From: Pseudothermotoga hypogea DSM 11164 = NBRC 106472
GTDB taxonomy: Bacteria; Thermotogota; Thermotogae; Thermotogales; DSM-5069
Assembly (NCBI RefSeq): GCF_000816145.1
Contig: NZ_CP007141.1
Span: 930,001 to 994,000, forward strand
Length of the DNA: 64,000 nt
Reading direction: 5' to 3'
Shown here one piece after another: positions 33,585 through 48,063 of the stretch. The notes beneath the pieces were generated by a model, which saw nothing but the letters and a program-made list of their open reading frames with translations, was not told the origin of the DNA and did not search any database. The translations under genes were made by a program, and so were the position numbers. The first letter of the stretch is position 1, and every line of letters starts with the position of its first letter.

Positions 33585-34847
33585 ATGGAAGGCAAAAAGG
33601 TTGTGCTGGCGTACAGTGGAGGTCTGGACACCTCGGTCATACTCAAGTGGCTCTGTGAGAAAGGTTTCGAAGTGATCGCGTTCGTGGCGGATGTTGGGCA
33701 AAAGGACGATCTACAGTTCATCAAGGAGAAAGCTCTGAAGACCGGTGCAACGAAGGTTTACATCGAAGATCTCCGCAGAGAGTTCGTCACAGATTTCATC
33801 TTCGTCGCCCTCATGGCGAACGCGATCTACGAAGGCAGATACCTTCTCGGCACATCCCTGGCGAGGCCCCTCATAGCCAAAAAACAAGTCGAAATCGCGC
33901 ACAAAGAGAACGCCCAGTACGTGGCGCACGGTGCGACGGGAAAAGGGAACGACCAAGTCAGGTTCGAGCTGACTTACGCGGCTCTCGCTCCACATTTGAA
34001 GGTGATCTCACCCTGGAAAGATCCAGAATTTCTGGAGACTTTCAAGGGTAGAACAGACTTGATCAACTACGCCAAAAGCAAGGGCATACAGATCAAAGCG
34101 AGCGTTGAAAAACCTTACAGTGAGGATGAAAATCTCATGCACATCTCGCACGAAGCTGGCAAACTCGAAGATCCACTCTACACACCGGACGAATCTGTTT
34201 TCAGCAGGACCGTCTCACCGAAAGATGCTCCGGATGAAGAAACGTTGCTGCAGATCCATTTCAAAGACGGTATCCCAACGAAGGTCGTGAACCTGAAGGA
34301 TGGAACGAGCAAGGAAGATCCCCTGGAACTGTTCGAGTACCTCAACGAGATCGGTTCGAAGAACGGCGTCGGAAGAGTTGACATGGTGGAGAACAGGTTC
34401 ATAGGCATAAAGTCGCGAGGGATCTACGAAACACCCGGTGCGACGATTCTGTGGATCGCCCACAGGGATCTGGAAGGGATCGCGATGGACAAGGAAGTCA
34501 TGCACCTCAGAGATATGTTGTCTGTGAAGTTCTCAGAACTGATCTACAACGGTTTTTGGTACTCTCCCGAGATGGACTTTCTCTTGGCCGCCTTCAAGAA
34601 ATCGCAAGAGGCGATCGATGGTTATGTGATCGTGTCCATCTATAAGGGAAACGTGACTCCTGTGGCCAGATTTTCACCGACGTCTCTCTACGATCAGGCA
34701 CTCTCGAGCATGGACGTCGAAGGTGGATTCAACGCACTCGACTCGAAAGGTTTCATAAACATTCACTCCATCAGGTTGAAGGCACACAACTTGGTTTTGA
34801 AACAGAAGGATCCTTTCGCGTGGAGGAAGGGACTGACGCATGCCTAA
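33585..34847 (+). CDS. argG: Argininosuccinate synthase
   Basis: 420 residues. N-terminal ATP-pyrophosphatase loop A-Y-S-G-G-L-D-T-S at 8-16, then the family blocks GAT[12 protein letters not shown] near 120-132 and SRGIYETPG near 278. The enzyme joins citrulline and aspartate with ATP to give argininosuccinate in the cytoplasm. First structural gene after the attenuator; GGAGGTG precedes the ATG. argH overlaps its end by 8 bp. Confidence 0.97.
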   Translation: MEGKKVVLAYSGGLDTSVILKWLCEKGFEVIAFVADVGQKDDLQFIKEKALKTGATKVYIEDLRREFVTDFIFVALMANAIYEGRYLLGTSLARPLIAKKQVEIAHKENAQYVAHGATGKGNDQVRFELTYAALAPHLKVISPWKDPEFLETFKGRTDLINYAKSKGIQIKASVEKPYSEDENLMHISHEAGKLEDPLYTPDESVFSRTVSPKDAPDEETLLQIHFKDGIPTKVVNLKDGTSKEDPLELFEYLNEIGSKNGVGRVDMVENRFIGIKSRGIYETPGATILWIAHRDLEGIAMDKEVMHLRDMLSVKFSELIYNGFWYSPEMDFLLAAFKKSQEAIDGYVIVSIYKGNVTPVARFSPTSLYDQALSSMDVEGGFNALDSKGFINIHSIRLKAHNLVLKQKDPFAWRKGLTHA

Positions 34848-36027
34848 GCTGTGGGAGAAAGGTTACACTCTCGATCCACTGATCGAACGATTCACCGTTG
34901 GTAAGGACTACCTCACGGACATGAAACTGATCAAGTACGACGTTATCGCCTCCATCGCACACGCAGAGATGCTCGCAAAGGTTGGCTATCTCTCAAGTGA
35001 AGAACTCGAGAAACTGAAAGCTGCCCTCAAGAAACTCTCAGAGTTGATCGACTCGAATCAGTTCTCCATCTCGCCAGACGAGGAAGACTGCCATACGGCG
35101 ATCGAGAACTTCTTGGTGCGAGAGGTTGGAGAGATAGGCAAGAAGATCCATATGGCCCGCTCGAGGAACGATCAGGTCTTGACGGCGCTACGGCTGCTTT
35201 ACAAAGACCAGCTGAAAAGGATCGAAAAACTGATCCAGGAACTGAAAAATCAACTCGTACAGTTCTCGAAGAGGTTCGGTCGAATAAAGTTTGCAGGTTT
35301 CACGCACACCAGAAAGGCGATGCCAACGAACTTCAGAACTTGGTCCATGGCTCTGTACGATGCGTTGGATGACGATCTAAGAATTCTGAGACTCGTCTTC
35401 GAACTGATCGATCGATCTCCACTCGGCACGGGCGCCGGTTACGGTGTACCGGCGAAAATAGACCGACGCTTCACGGCTGAAAGACTCGGCTTCAAGAGTA
35501 TTCAAAAGAATCCCATCCACGCCCAGCTGAGTCGAGGAAAGTACGAATTTCTGCTTCTGCACTCTCTGAGCCAGATCAGTTTCGATCTGAACAGGTTCGC
35601 AAGCGATATCATCTTCTTCTCCCTACCGGAAATTGGCTATCTGTCCTTGGCCAGGGAGCTGTGCACGGGTAGCTCGATCATGCCACAGAAGCTCAACCCG
35701 GATCCTTTGGAATTGGTGAGGGCATACCACAACAGGATCGTCGCCAAGCAGATGGAGTGCGCTACGATCACGAGCAACCTCATCACGGGATATCACAGAG
35801 ATCTTCAATTGCTCAAAGAGACTGTTCTGGAAGCCTTCGAGATCGTCGAACAACTTTTGCTCGTTATGAAACTGATCTTCGAGAAATTGGAAGTGAACGA
35901 GCAAAAATGTCGAACCAGTTTGACCAAGGAAGTCTTGGCGACTGAGAAAGTGTACGAATTGGTCGAGCGAGGAACACCATTCAGGGACGCCTACAGGATC
36001 GTTGCGGAAGAATTTGGGGGTGAATGA
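34840..36027 (+). CDS. argH: Argininosuccinate lyase
   Basis: 395 residues of the fumarase/aspartase superfamily. Signature [12 protein letters not shown] and ARSRNDQV ([15 protein letters not shown]) are intact. It splits argininosuccinate into arginine and fumarate. It is about 60 residues shorter than the common ~455-residue form, with a reduced C-terminal part; short versions are known in thermophiles. It overlaps argG by 8 bp and abuts argC. Confidence 0.96.
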   Translation: MPKLWEKGYTLDPLIERFTVGKDYLTDMKLIKYDVIASIAHAEMLAKVGYLSSEELEKLKAALKKLSELIDSNQFSISPDEEDCHTAIENFLVREVGEIGKKIHMARSRNDQVLTALRLLYKDQLKRIEKLIQELKNQLVQFSKRFGRIKFAGFTHTRKAMPTNFRTWSMALYDALDDDLRILRLVFELIDRSPLGTGAGYGVPAKIDRRFTAERLGFKSIQKNPIHAQLSRGKYEFLLLHSLSQISFDLNRFASDIIFFSLPEIGYLSLARELCTGSSIMPQKLNPDPLELVRAYHNRIVAKQMECATITSNLITGYHRDLQLLKETVLEAFEIVEQLLLVMKLIFEKLEVNEQKCRTSLTKEVLATEKVYELVERGTPFRDAYRIVAEEFGGE

Positions 36028-37047
36028 ATGAAGATCAAGGTGGGAATCGTTGGCGTCACAGGTTACACGGGCTTGGAGCTCCTCAGGATCTTGAGCAACC
36101 ATCCACACGTCGAAGTGACGTATCTGTCTTCGAAGAGCTTTGTGGGAAAGAGTTTGAAAGATGTTTATCCTTTCGAACTGGACGAAACCGTCTTGCAAGA
36201 TATCGAAGTCGAAAGATTCGAAGATTGTGACGTTTTGTTCACGGCTTTGCCAGCGGGTGTCAGCTACGAACTCGTCAAGGATTTGAAGAACACGAAAGTC
36301 ATAGACTTGGGTGCAGACTTCAGGTTCGACGATCCTTCACTCTATGAAAAACATTACGGCAAGAAGCTTTCAAACTACGAAACGTGCGAGAGAGCGTATG
36401 GTCTGACCGAGTTGAACAGAGAGAAGATCAAGAACGCAAAGTTCGTTGGAAACCCAGGCTGTTACCCCACAGCGGTTCTCCTCGCCACGGCGCCACTTGC
36501 GAAGAACGATGCTCTTGGAACGAGCGAAATTTTCGTTGACGCGAAGTCCGGTGTTTCTGGTGCGGGGAGAAAACAAGACGAAAGTTACACATTCTGCGAG
36601 CTGAACGAAAATCTCAAACCTTACAACCTCGTCGATCACAGACACGTGCCGGAGATGGAGGAAAAACTTGAAGCTCTGTTCAAAAAGAAGATCAACGTCG
36701 TCTTCGCCCCGCACCTCATACCCATGAATCGAGGCATTCTGTGCACGATCTATCTCAAAACATCCCTGTCGATCGAAGAAATTCACCGAATGTATCGCGA
36801 GTTCTACCAGGATGAATTCTTCGTGCACGTACTTCCCATCGGAACCTATCCTACTACGAAATGGTGTCTCGGTACGAACCACGTGTTCATATCTCTCACG
36901 AAAGACGAGAGGACCGACACCTTGATCGTGATGTCCGCCCTCGACAATCTGATGAAAGGTGCTTCGGGACAGGCTGTTCAGAACATGAACGTGATGTTCT
37001 GTTTCGAAGAGCAGACGGCTCTGAAGTTCAAAGCTGTTTATCCGTGA
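36028..37047 (+). CDS. argC: N-acetyl-gamma-glutamyl-phosphate reductase
   Basis: 339 residues. NADP-binding G-V-T-G-Y-T-G-L-E at the N-terminus, catalytic Cys145 in NPGCYPTA, and the FxPHLIPMNRGI block near 230. It reduces N-acetylglutamyl phosphate to the semialdehyde, the third step from glutamate. The ATG begins directly at the end of the argH stop codon. Confidence 0.96.
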   Translation: MKIKVGIVGVTGYTGLELLRILSNHPHVEVTYLSSKSFVGKSLKDVYPFELDETVLQDIEVERFEDCDVLFTALPAGVSYELVKDLKNTKVIDLGADFRFDDPSLYEKHYGKKLSNYETCERAYGLTELNREKIKNAKFVGNPGCYPTAVLLATAPLAKNDALGTSEIFVDAKSGVSGAGRKQDESYTFCELNENLKPYNLVDHRHVPEMEEKLEALFKKKINVVFAPHLIPMNRGILCTIYLKTSLSIEEIHRMYREFYQDEFFVHVLPIGTYPTTKWCLGTNHVFISLTKDERTDTLIVMSALDNLMKGASGQAVQNMNVMFCFEEQTALKFKAVYP

Positions 37048-37059
37048 GGAGGTGAGTGG

Positions 37060-38249
37060 ATGGAATTACCCAAGGGTTTTCTGTTTTCCGGACTAAACTG
37101 TGGAATCAAAAGATACAGAAAAGATCTTGGAATCGCATATTCAATCTTCGATTGTGTCGCTACTGGTCTTTTCACAACAAACACCGTGAAAGCTGCTCCT
37201 ATCCTTTACAACATGAACTTGCTCGGTGAGAACTGCACGAAGATTCGAGCCGTGGTTGTGAACAGCAAGATCGCCAACAGTTGCACTGGTCAACAGGGCT
37301 TAGAGAATGCGTACCGCACGGCACAGAAGGCCGCACAGGTCCTGCGGATTGATCCAAGATCCGTTCTGCTCGCCTCGACCGGCATCATAGGCTTGCAACT
37401 GCCCATGGACAAGATCGAAGCGGGTATAGAAGAAGCTTCAAAGTGCTTGAACGAAGATCCGACACCCTTTGCCGAAGCGATCACGACGACGGACACGTTC
37501 ATCAAGATGGCTTCGAGGAAAGTCGAGATCGATGGAAAGAGAGTGCACATCCTCGGTATCGCCAAAGGTTCGGGAATGATACATCCAAACATGGCAACGG
37601 TGCTGAGTTTCTTATTCACCGACGCCAACATTTCTCCGAGCGCGCTGAAGAAGGCTCTCAAAGACTCTGTCGAAAAAAGCTACAACATGATCGACGTGGA
37701 TGGCGACACGAGCACGAACGACATGGTCCTGGCTCTCGCGAACGCTCAAGCCGGAAACGGAAGAATAGAGGAAGACAGTCCTGAGTTTTCGAAATTCTTT
37801 GAAAGCCTCCACGAGATCAACATTGAACTTGCGAAGATGATCGTCAAAGATGGTGAAGGGGCGACCAAATTGATCGAAGTCAGAGTGGTCCACGCACCAG
37901 ACGAGCTTTCAGCAAGAAAGATCGCAAGATCGATCGTGTCATCCAACTTGGTCAAAACCGCGATCCATGCGCAAGATCCAAACTGGGGCAGGATCGTCGC
38001 GGCCGCGGGTTGCTCGGGTGTGAACTTCGACCTCTCTCGAATGGACCTGCACATCGGCGATGGGAAAAACACGATCACAGTGCTGAAACACGGTCTTCCT
38101 TGCGAATTCAACGAAGAAGAAGCGACCACGATCCTTTCAGCGAGCGAAATCTTTCTGACGGTGGACCTGAACGATGGTCTTCACAGCGCGACGGCGTGGG
38201 GTTGCGATCTGAGTGAAGAGTACATCAAGAAGAACGGGAGGTACAAAGC

Positions 38250-38268
<19 letters not shown>
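37060..38268 (+). CDS. argJ: Ornithine acetyltransferase / N-acetylglutamate synthase
   Basis: 402 residues. The self-cleavage site is in KGSGMIHPNMATVLSF, with Thr180 as the nucleophile that becomes the first residue of the beta chain. ArgJ moves acetyl from N-acetylornithine to glutamate, making the pathway cyclic; in thermophiles it can also use acetyl-CoA. No argA or argE is seen in the operon, which fits a bifunctional enzyme. Start behind GGAGGTGAG. Confidence 0.96.
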
Positions 38269-41448
<3,180 letters not shown>

Positions 41449-41452
41449 GAAC

Positions 41453-44400
41453 ATGCCAAAACGGCAAGACATCAAGAAGATCCTGGTCATAGGTTCTGGT
41501 CCCATAACGATCGGGCAAGCGGCGGAGTTCGATTATTCAGGCACACAGGCGCTCAAGGCGTTGAAATCGCTCGGTTATCATGTGATCGTTGTGAACTCCA
41601 ATTCCGCGACGATAATGACAGATCCACAGTTCTCCGACGCCGTCTACATAGAGCCTCTCGAAGCAACGTACTTAGAAAGAATTATTGCACGTGAAAGACC
41701 AGACGCGATACTGTGTACAATGGGTGGTCAGACTGCTCTGAACTTGGCTGTGGAACTTTACAAGAAAGGTATTCTTGAAAAATACAACGTTCAACTCATA
41801 GGAGCGAACGTGGAGACTATAGAGAAGGCCGAAGACCGTGAGCTCTTCAAGAAAGCCATGCAAGAAGCTGGTTTACAAGTTCTCAGCAGCCAAACTGTTT
41901 CGAGAGTGGACGATGCCCTACGAGTCGCACGCGAGTTGGGCTATCCCGTCGTTGTCAGGCCCAGCTTCACGCTCGGTGGAAGTGGCGGAGGAATAGCGTA
42001 CAACGAGGATGAACTCATCTCGATCGTGTCGAGGGGCTTGATCGAAAGCCCAGCCAAGACGGTACTCGTTGAAGAATCAGTCATAGGATGGAAAGAGTAC
42101 GAGCTCGAAGTGATGAGAGACTGTACGGGGAACTTCATAGTCGTCTGTTCGATAGAGAACTTCGATCCAATGGGGATTCACACGGGTGATTCGATCACCG
42201 TCGCCCCCGCTCAGACGCTCACCGACAGAGAATACCAAGCGATGAGGGATGCCGCCCTGAAAGCCATGGCCGCCATCAAGATGGAGACTGGTGGCTGCAA
42301 CATTCAGTTCGCCGTCAACCCACAGGATGGCAGGATGGTGGTGATCGAGATAAATCCCAGGGTCTCAAGATCATCAGCGCTCGCTTCGAAGGCTACAGGT
42401 TATCCCATCGCGAAGGTTGCGGCGATGTTGGCGGTCGGTTTGAGGCTCGACGAGATAGCGAACTCGATCACTCAGAAAACTTCTGCCGCGTTCGAACCAT
42501 CGATCGACTACGTGGTGGTCAAGATGCCGAGGTTCCAGTTGGAGAAATTCCCTGGCTGTGACCCAAGGCTCGGCACACAGATGAAATCGGTCGGCGAAGT
42601 GATGGCGATAGGTAGAACCTTCAAAGAGGCGCTGGGTAAAGCTCTAAGATCGCTCGAATTGGACAAGACACCCAAACTCGATCTGAACCACATCAAAGAG
42701 TACCTCGCCAATCCCACCCCTGAAAGGATCTCGTACATCTTCGCTGCCTTCAGACACGGCTTCTCCGTTGAAGAGGTACATAGACTCACGAAGATAAACG
42801 AGTGGTTCTTGGAAGAGATCAAGTCCATCATGGACTTCGAAAACCAGATCAAGGAGAGAGGGCTCAACGATCCGAACATCTTGAGGAAAGCGAAAGAGTG
42901 GGGATTTTCGGACAGAGAACTTTCGGAAATGTTGCAAATCTCTGAGAAAGATGTGCGAAGGATCAGAAAGTCTTTCAGCATAAAACCCATCTTCAAGATG
43001 GTCGACACCTGCGCGGCGGAGTTCGAGGCGGCCACACCGTACTTCTATTCGACTTACAACGGTGTCGAGAACGAGGCGATCCCATCGAACAAAAAGAAGA
43101 TCGTGGTGTTGGGTTCAGGTCCCAACAGAATTGGTCAGGGAATAGAGTTCGACTATGCCAACGTCCACGCCGTTTGGGCGTTTCAAGAGGAAGGTTATGA
43201 AGTCATCATGATCAATTCCAACCCCGAGACTGTCTCCACAGACTACGACACCTCCGACAGACTCTACTTCGAGCCTCTCACGGTCGAAGATATCCTCGAG
43301 ATCATCGAGAGCGAAAAACCTGAAGGCGTCGTGGTCTCTTTTGGAGGACAGACACCTTTGAAGCTATCGAAGGAGCTCGCAGAGGCGGGTGTGAAGATAC
43401 TCGGGACGGATTTCGAACAAATCGATATCGCTGAAGACAGGGCTCGGTTCGCAACATTCCTGAAAAAGTTGAAACTGAAAATCCCAGACTTCAAGATCGT
43501 CACAAGTGTCGAAGAGGCTCTCAGAGTCGTTGACGAACTCGGATTTCCTGTTCTTGTGAGACCGAGCTACGTGCTGGGTGGTAGGGCGATGGCCGTGGTC
43601 GAATCGAAGAAAGACTTGGTCGAGTACGTTTCGCAGGCTGCACTGGTTTCGCAGGGACATCCACTCGTTCTGGACAAGTTCTTGGAAGACGCCATCGAAT
43701 TGGACGTTGATCTGGTCTGCGATGGTGAAAGCGTCTGGATCGCTGGTTTGATGGAACAGATAGAAGAAGCTGGTATACATTCGGGAGATTCCGCATGCGT
43801 TCTACCGCCGGTGAGTCTTTCTGACAATCTGATCGATCGCATCGAAGATGTCGTTTTCAAACTGGTGAAGGGCATGAAGATCGTCGGACCAGCAAACGTT
43901 CAGCTTGCCATAAAGGACGAAGAGATCTACGTCATCGAGTTGAACCCGAGAGTTTCGAGAACTTTTCCCTTCGTGAGCAAGGCGATAGGAATAGCTGTAG
44001 CGGAGATCGCCGCGAAGGTGCTGATCGGCGAGAAACTGATCGATCTTCTAAAACCCTATTTCCCCTACAAGACGAGGAAGGTTTTTTCCAAAGATTTATC
44101 CGATTTTCGAGGCGGATTGATACCGACCCCCTGGCCCCCGTACTATTCGGTCAAGGAAGTGGTGATACCGTTCCACAAATTTTTGAACGTCGACACGTTG
44201 CTTGGACCAGAGATGCGTTCCACGGGTGAGGTCATGGGTATCGGTGAGACGTTTGCCGAGGCATTTGGCAAGGCACAACTGGCCGCGGATAACTATTTCC
44301 CAACTAAAGGTGTGCTCGTCAGCGTCAGAGACAGAGACAAACGAGAGATCATCCCGTTGGTCTCTTACCTGTACGATTTAGGGTTCGAGATCTACGCCAC

Positions 44401-44767
44401 GAACGGTACTGCGAAATCTCTCAGGGCTGCGGGTATTCCAGCGATCGTCGTGCCCAAGGTTGGTGAGGGTAGGCCAGACGTCGTCGATCTGATCGATCAA
44501 CACAAGGTGGATCTTGTCGTCATCACGCAATCCAACGAGAGGACGGATGAAATTCACCAGATCGATCCTGAAGCCAAGGCACCGTTGAGTTTCGACAGTC
44601 GAAGGACCGTTGGGTACAAGATCAGGACGGGGGCGCTCAGAAACAGAATACCGTGCATCACGACGATCGAGGCGTTCAGGGCGATGGTTTCAGCCGTGAG
44701 ACAGTCACGGTTGAGTGACCTTACTGTCCGAAGTCTGAAAGAGCTGCACACATTGAATTTCTACTAA
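41453..44767 (+). CDS. carB: Carbamoyl-phosphate synthase large subunit
   Basis: 1104 residues with two homologous ATP-grasp halves ([20 protein letters not shown] near 15 and [20 protein letters not shown] near 554), an oligomerisation segment between, and a C-terminal MGS-like allosteric domain from about residue 945. It makes carbamoyl phosphate from bicarbonate, ammonia and two ATP, feeding both citrulline and pyrimidines. Last gene of the operon; argF is not here. No good terminator follows, only a weak hairpin with T6 near 44860-44900. Confidence 0.97.
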   Translation: MPKRQDIKKILVIGSGPITIGQAAEFDYSGTQALKALKSLGYHVIVVNSNSATIMTDPQFSDAVYIEPLEATYLERIIARERPDAILCTMGGQTALNLAVELYKKGILEKYNVQLIGANVETIEKAEDRELFKKAMQEAGLQVLSSQTVSRVDDALRVARELGYPVVVRPSFTLGGSGGGIAYNEDELISIVSRGLIESPAKTVLVEESVIGWKEYELEVMRDCTGNFIVVCSIENFDPMGIHTGDSITVAPAQTLTDREYQAMRDAALKAMAAIKMETGGCNIQFAVNPQDGRMVVIEINPRVSRSSALASKATGYPIAKVAAMLAVGLRLDEIANSITQKTSAAFEPSIDYVVVKMPRFQLEKFPGCDPRLGTQMKSVGEVMAIGRTFKEALGKALRSLELDKTPKLDLNHIKEYLANPTPERISYIFAAFRHGFSVEEVHRLTKINEWFLEEIKSIMDFENQIKERGLNDPNILRKAKEWGFSDRELSEMLQISEKDVRRIRKSFSIKPIFKMVDTCAAEFEAATPYFYSTYNGVENEAIPSNKKKIVVLGSGPNRIGQGIEFDYANVHAVWAFQEEGYEVIMINSNPETVSTDYDTSDRLYFEPLTVEDILEIIESEKPEGVVVSFGGQTPLKLSKELAEAGVKILGTDFEQIDIAEDRARFATFLKKLKLKIPDFKIVTSVEEALRVVDELGFPVLVRPSYVLGGRAMAVVESKKDLVEYVSQAALVSQGHPLVLDKFLEDAIELDVDLVCDGESVWIAGLMEQIEEAGIHSGDSACVLPPVSLSDNLIDRIEDVVFKLVKGMKIVGPANVQLAIKDEEIYVIELNPRVSRTFPFVSKAIGIAVAEIAAKVLIGEKLIDLLKPYFPYKTRKVFSKDLSDFRGGLIPTPWPPYYSVKEVVIPFHKFLNVDTLLGPEMRSTGEVMGIGETFAEAFGKAQLAADNYFPTKGVLVSVRDRDKREIIPLVSYLYDLGFEIYATNGTAKSLRAAGIPAIVVPKVGEGRPDVVDLIDQHKVDLVVITQSNERTDEIHQIDPEAKAPLSFDSRRTVGYKIRTGALRNRIPCITTIEAFRAMVSAVRQSRLSDLTVRSLKELHTLNFY

Positions 44768-44973
44768 TCCAATACACTCTCGATTGAGGGCTGATAAGGA
44801 ACCAACTTCTGAGATTTCCCGACAACGTGCTTTTGGTCTGGTAGAGGAAGTCTCACACGGCGAGAAATGTTGTTTTGCCTGAGAATTTTCGCTTTTTTCA
44901 TTTTAATGGCAAAATTTTTCACATTATCGTTGCCATACTCGTTGTCTTTCTATTTTTCTCGGTCTTCTAACCC

Positions 44974-45008
44974 TTGTTTTATGTGAACGTTCATGGTATC
45001 GTTATAGT
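44974..45008 (+). promoter_or_regulatory. Promoter of the GH2/sugar transporter C operon with internal palindrome
   Basis: TTGTTT at 44974-44979 and TATCGT at 44997-45002, 17 bp apart (TATAGT at 45003-45008 is an alternative -10). Between them lies TGAACGTTCA (44984-44993), a perfect 10-bp palindrome with the central CG typical of LacI-family operators. The LacI-type gene at the end of the operon is its likely partner. Confidence 0.55.
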
Positions 45009-45051
45009 AGAACCTTAGGTTCCACACTTCATCCATCAAGGAGGTGCCTTT

Positions 45052-46278
45052 ATGAAAAGGTTACTGGTGGTCACGCTGCTGCTCGCCTTCGGACTCCTCG
45101 CCCTGGCAAAAACGACGATAACCGTCTGGACGTTCTTCAGCGGTGGCGAAGGCTTCTTGGTGACTGAACTGATCAAGAGATTCAACGCTGAGAACCCAGA
45201 CATCGAAGTGATCGAACAGATCGTTGAGTGGGGCCAACTCTACAACAAGTTGACCACTGCAATTGCTGCTGGGGATCCACCCGACGTGTCCGTCATGCAC
45301 CTTGTACTGGTGCCGGACTACGCCTCAAGGGGTGCTCTCACTGCGCTCGATAATTACATTTCGAAAGAAACGCTTCAAGATTACGTTCCCGAAATCGCGG
45401 CAAAAGCTCGCTACGACGGCAAACTCTACGCGGTACCATTCGACACACACCCGTTGGTGCTCTACTACAACAAGAAACTTTTGAAAGAGGCTGGTCTGGT
45501 GGATGCCAAAGGTGAGGTGCTCGTGCCCAAGACTTGGGACGAACTGTTGAGCTACGCGAAGCAGGCGAAGGAAAAGCTTGGGCTCGAAGTTGGAATCTCC
45601 AGCGAGATCGGCGCGATGATGGGAGACAGGCTCTTCATAGCTTACTACACGCAACTTGGTGGACAAATTTACGATGAGAAGACCAAGACTCTGAAATTCG
45701 ATTTGGAAAAAGTCAAGAAAACTTACGAGTTCATGAGCAACCTTTACACAAGTGGTGTCATGAAGCCCATGACCTACGACACCGCCGAATCTCTCTTCCA
45801 GAACAACCAGTCACCATTCCACTTCAACGGTGTCTGGGTGATGGCGGTGTACCCAACTCTCGAAGGTTTGCAGTTTGGTGTGACAAACTTACCTGCAATA
45901 GCTGGAAGCAAACCTTACACGTGGGGGGACAGCCACACCTGGGTGATACCGAAGAAACCGAAGGACGATCCTGCGAAGATCGCTGCTGCAGCGAAGTTCA
46001 TAGAGTGGTTCGCAAAGAACGCCGCAGAGTGGGCTAAGGCAGGGCACTTGCCAGTCTTGAAGAGCGTTTTGAACTCTGAGGCGTTCCTGGGATTGCCGAT
46101 GAGAAAAGATTACGCACACGTTGCGGAGTTCGTTGTTCCAGCTCCCAGTGTGAAAGGATGGCTCGAGGTTAGAATAAAGATGTGGGAGATAGGTGAAGCG
46201 GTGATCCTTGGAAAGATGACGCCCGACGCGGCAGCCAAGGAATTGGTGAACTTTGCCAAGCAAGTCCTTGAAGATTGA
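45052..46278 (+). CDS. Sugar-binding protein of ABC transporter C (family 1)
   Basis: 408 residues, ATG behind AAGGAGG. Signal peptide (KRLLVVTLLLAFGLLALA), then TITVWTFFSGGEG, RFNAENPDIEV, and Y-A-V-P-F-D-T-H-P-L-V-L-Y-Y-N-K-K, as in oligosaccharide receptors. The GH2 enzyme of the same operon suggests a beta-linked oligosaccharide ligand. Hairpin directly after the stop. Confidence 0.92.
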   Translation: MKRLLVVTLLLAFGLLALAKTTITVWTFFSGGEGFLVTELIKRFNAENPDIEVIEQIVEWGQLYNKLTTAIAAGDPPDVSVMHLVLVPDYASRGALTALDNYISKETLQDYVPEIAAKARYDGKLYAVPFDTHPLVLYYNKKLLKEAGLVDAKGEVLVPKTWDELLSYAKQAKEKLGLEVGISSEIGAMMGDRLFIAYYTQLGGQIYDEKTKTLKFDLEKVKKTYEFMSNLYTSGVMKPMTYDTAESLFQNNQSPFHFNGVWVMAVYPTLEGLQFGVTNLPAIAGSKPYTWGDSHTWVIPKKPKDDPAKIAAAAKFIEWFAKNAAEWAKAGHLPVLKSVLNSEAFLGLPMRKDYAHVAEFVVPAPSVKGWLEVRIKMWEIGEAVILGKMTPDAAAKELVNFAKQVLED

Positions 46279-46297
46279 GCATTCGTCGGCTCACTCG

Positions 46298-46323
46298 AGG
46301 GAGGGAGGCTATCCTCCCTCCCT
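46298..46323 (+). terminator. Hairpin after binding protein C
   Basis: 11-bp purine/pyrimidine arms (46298-46308, 46313-46323) with CTAT loop and a TTTTCT tail, between the binding protein and the permeases. Confidence 0.7.
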
Positions 46324-46356
46324 TTTCTCAACTGACTCGTGGTGAGGTGAGACCGC

Positions 46357-47244
46357 ATGGCAGTCTACAGAAAGAAAAAGCACACGTTGCTGGCTTATTT
46401 GTTCTTCGCACCTTTTCTTGTTCTGTTACTCATCTTCAGGTTGATTCCATTCTTCAACTCGATCAGGATGATCTTCTACAAGTGGGACATTTTTGGTACA
46501 CCGAAGTACATAGGCCTTGGAAATTTCACCAGGATGATGTCCGACAAGGTCTTTTGGGCTTCGCTTTGGCATACAGTCTATTTCGTTATACTGACTGTGC
46601 CCCCCATCGTTGTTCTTTCGTTCCTAATAGCTCTCTTGATAAATTCCAAAATTAGATTTAAAGATTTTCTCAGAAGCGCCTTCTATCTGCCCTACACCTT
46701 GACCATATCGGTGGTCTGTCTAACGTGGACCATGTTGTACAACCCATACTTTGGAATGATCGGAAAGGTGATGAAGTTCTTTGGCTTGAAACCGATAAGC
46801 TGGCTCACTGATCCATTTTGGGCGATGCCTGCGATCGTGATAACTACCGTGTGGTGGACGATCGGTTTCTGTATAGTTCTGTACCTTGCCGGCCTTCAGC
46901 AGATCCCCGCCTCCTACTACGAAGCTGCTGAGTTGGATGGAGCGAACGGCTTTCAAAAGATGTTCTTCATAACGATCCCTCTGCTCAAAAGGGTACACGT
47001 GCTGGTCTTGGTCACGCAGATCATAGCGTCTCTGCAGATTTTCGGCCAAGTGTACATAATGACCGCCGGAGGCCCTGCGGGTAGAACCAGAACCCTCATG
47101 CAATACATTTACGAGCAAGGTTTCAGATACTTTCGCATGGGTTACGCTCAAGCCATGGCGTTCGTGTTGTTTCTGGTCATGTTGGTATTCGCATATCTAC
47201 AACTGCGTCTCATGATAGCCTCTGCGAAAGAGGAGCTGGTCTGA
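46357..47244 (+). CDS. Sugar ABC permease (MalF type), transporter C
   Basis: 295 residues with six membrane helices; EAA loop E-A-A-E-L-D-G-A-N-G-F-Q-K-M. The ATG follows GAGGTGAG. Its TGA is followed immediately by the ATG of the partner permease. Confidence 0.9.
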   Translation: MAVYRKKKHTLLAYLFFAPFLVLLLIFRLIPFFNSIRMIFYKWDIFGTPKYIGLGNFTRMMSDKVFWASLWHTVYFVILTVPPIVVLSFLIALLINSKIRFKDFLRSAFYLPYTLTISVVCLTWTMLYNPYFGMIGKVMKFFGLKPISWLTDPFWAMPAIVITTVWWTIGFCIVLYLAGLQQIPASYYEAAELDGANGFQKMFFITIPLLKRVHVLVLVTQIIASLQIFGQVYIMTAGGPAGRTRTLMQYIYEQGFRYFRMGYAQAMAFVLFLVMLVFAYLQLRLMIASAKEELV

Positions 47245-48051
47245 ATGAAGTTCAAAAGGTATCTTTTGACCGCATTCGCACTTGCATTGGCTTTGGTTTA
47301 CCTGATTCCACTCATATGGATGACTCTCGCTTCTTTTCAAAGCGAAAAAGACATATTGGCCAGCAAGTGGATACCAAGCAAATGGTTCGTGGAAAACTAC
47401 AAGATAATCCTGCAGAGGGCGAAGTTGAGGACTTGGTTCGTGAACAGCTTGATCTCAGCCACGGGAGCCACGGTCGGAATACTTTTGGTCTGCATCCCAG
47501 CCGCTTACGCCGTGAGTCGTATGGAATTTCCCGGAAGGAAAATTCTCTATCTCCTCTCGCTCACAGGCTTCATGATACCCACTCAGGCCATCGCGATACC
47601 TCTGTATCTGTTGGTCAGAAAGTTTGGACTCGTGAACAACCTCTTGGGAATCATAATCCCCGCCTTGCCTTCTTCCATGGCCGTGTTCATACTCTCTCAG
47701 TTCATGAAGGCCATACCTTTGGATTATGAAGAAGCCGCTCGTCTGGATGGAGCCAGTGAACTGGATGTGATGCTGAAGGTGATTCTGCCCATGTCGCTTC
47801 CCGCAGTGGTGACGGTGACCGTCCTTCACTTCACCTGGACCTGGAACGACTTCTTCTGGCCTTTGATAGTGATGACTTCAGATAAGATGTACACCCTGCC
47901 AGTGGGATTGGTGGCGCTGGCTGCATCCGATGTGAACATACGCTACGGACCCATAATGGCAGCGAACGTTTTGGCATCCTTGCCCGTGATAGCAGTTTAC
48001 ATATTCTTGCAGAGATACTTGACGCGCGGAGTGGTACTGAGTCTCAGGTGA
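47245..48051 (+). CDS. Sugar ABC permease (MalG type), transporter C
   Basis: 268 residues, six membrane helices, EAA loop E-E-A-A-R-L-D-G-A-S-E-L-D-V-M. Completes the importer with the gene before it; again no ATPase is encoded nearby. The GH2 gene starts a few bases downstream. Confidence 0.9.
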   Translation: MKFKRYLLTAFALALALVYLIPLIWMTLASFQSEKDILASKWIPSKWFVENYKIILQRAKLRTWFVNSLISATGATVGILLVCIPAAYAVSRMEFPGRKILYLLSLTGFMIPTQAIAIPLYLLVRKFGLVNNLLGIIIPALPSSMAVFILSQFMKAIPLDYEEAARLDGASELDVMLKVILPMSLPAVVTVTVLHFTWTWNDFFWPLIVMTSDKMYTLPVGLVALAASDVNIRYGPIMAANVLASLPVIAVYIFLQRYLTRGVVLSLR

Positions 48052-48063
48052 GGGGTGATCGCT